Below, piece by piece: positions 63,616 to 64,000 of a stretch of DNA of 64,000 bases (within the stretch, counting starts at the first letter, position 1; each line of letters begins with the position of its first letter). The notes beneath the pieces were generated by a model that saw only the letters and a program-made list of their open reading frames with translations, did no database searches and was not told the DNA's origin. The translations under genes were made by a program, and so were the position numbers. The stretch spans positions 4,402,001 to 4,466,000 of the forward strand of contig NC_052120.1 in assembly GCF_012273895.1 (NCBI RefSeq), read 5' to 3'. This DNA comes from Zerene cesonia. Its lineage: Eukaryota > Arthropoda > Insecta > Lepidoptera > Pieridae.

Positions 63616-63621
63616 AATAAA
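63616..63621 (+). promoter_or_regulatory. MTUS1: Proximal polyadenylation signal AATAAA
   Basis: About 480 bp after the stop codon. In AT-rich sequence this hexamer also occurs by chance. Confidence 0.45.
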
Positions 63622-63983
63622 TAATCGTTTACATTAAATATTATTTATGAGCTTATATTATTTAAATAGTGTTTGCTGTTTCTTAACGGAATTAGCTTAT
63701 GGTGATATAATATGTTTTGCTCGCCATTGATATTAATGAAATCAATACGTAGTACTCGATATAATACAATAGTTATTAAATAGAAATATATCGCTTGTTT
63801 TCTACCACTTACCCACTGTACCTTTAAGCTGAATTTGTAGTGGAAACTAAAATATAAGAGAATAATTTCTATACTCATCGCTAATATAAGTGTATTTGCT
63901 TTTCTCAAATCTAGCCTTACTATATATGTTACTGAATTGGCTGCGTTTTGTTTGAAAAGGTTTATGTACCCATGAATTGCACC

Positions 63984-63989
63984 AATAAA
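63984..63989 (+). promoter_or_regulatory. MTUS1: Distal polyadenylation signal AATAAA
   Basis: Sits 11 bases before the window end, so the transcript end is expected near or just beyond position 64000. Confidence 0.45.
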
Positions 63990-64000
63990 CTTTCACATGT

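Larger units (their letters stand above)
2905..64000 (+). other. MTUS1: MTUS1/2-like microtubule-associated coiled-coil protein gene (whole locus)
   Basis: Twelve exons joined by GT-AG introns give one 1,445-residue frame. Predicted order: N-terminal SxIP motif (residues 2-5), a long acidic Ser/Thr-rich segment, a basic stretch (about 708-813), a Pro/Ser/Arg-rich linker (about 815-985), a coiled coil (about 990-1297), and an SP-rich tail with FPPPPPP (1422-1428). Family assignment rests on remembered vertebrate MTUS1/2 features: the EALTVVIQHL-like block at coil start, the ESLKAVLEIK-like block, and a coil end of NEELxxKL followed by SP-rich sequence. MTUS proteins bind microtubules and EB1 and affect microtubule dynamics and mitosis; the function here is inferred. 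Insects probably have a single MTUS1/2 counterpart, so the symbol marks the family, not strict orthology to MTUS1. A different coiled-coil +TIP family is less likely. Confidence 0.82.
63137..64000 (+). other. MTUS1: 3' UTR with two polyadenylation signals
   Basis: Follows the TGA and carries no ORF of note. AATAAA occurs at 63616-63621 and 63984-63989. The second, preceded by a long AT-rich stretch, would place the cleavage site just past the window end. Use of the first would give a UTR of about 0.5 kb. Confidence 0.7.

Overview
The window is eukaryotic and very probably from a moth or butterfly (Lepidoptera). The introns are AT-rich, splice sites are standard GT-AG, and arthropod TCAGT initiator motifs occur at candidate promoters. 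Several dispersed repeats have the familiar lepidopteran form (TCCTACTAATATTATAAA at one end, GCGCAGCTAGT at the other). No prokaryotic operons, tRNA, rRNA or CRISPR arrays were seen.

One plus-strand gene fills nearly the whole window. I read twelve coding exons: 3255-3263, 14747-17178, 17664-17800, 35509-35598, 38229-38375, 58899-59125, 59493-59625, 60047-60177, 60633-60917, 61506-61805, 62191-62423 and 62923-63136. Joined, they give one open frame of 4,338 nt (1,445 residues plus stop), and every junction is in phase. The C-terminal coiled coil resembles the MTUS1/MTUS2 (ATIP/TIP150) family of microtubule-associated proteins. Landmarks are an EALxVLVQYL block at its start, an SLRAVVELK block in its middle and a NEELxxKL end followed by an SP-rich tail. 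The long N-terminus is acidic and Ser-rich with a basic end. Joining exons 1 and 2 creates an N-terminal SKIP (SxIP) end-binding-protein motif.

Three more candidate first exons lie in the large introns: 20660-20735, 32088-32247 and 40279-40444. Each ends in phase 1, as the shared downstream exons require. They would make short isoforms of about 560-640 residues that keep the coiled coil but lack the long N-terminus. This parallels the multi-promoter layout of vertebrate MTUS1.

Layout: 1-2133 is a foldback-type repeat with a (TA)54 tract; 2860-3263 is the main promoter and exon 1; 3264-14746 is intron 1; 14747-17178 is the giant exon 2; 17801-35508 and 38376-58898 are two large repeat-bearing introns with the alternative promoters; 58899-63136 is a compact cluster of GC-rich coiled-coil exons; 63137 to the end is the 3' UTR, with a polyadenylation signal at 63984. 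A 1,000-base N block (33806-34805) is an assembly gap. The introns hold about a dozen short transposon fragments, several near-perfect hairpins and one small minus-strand ORF (22725-22913) of unknown status.
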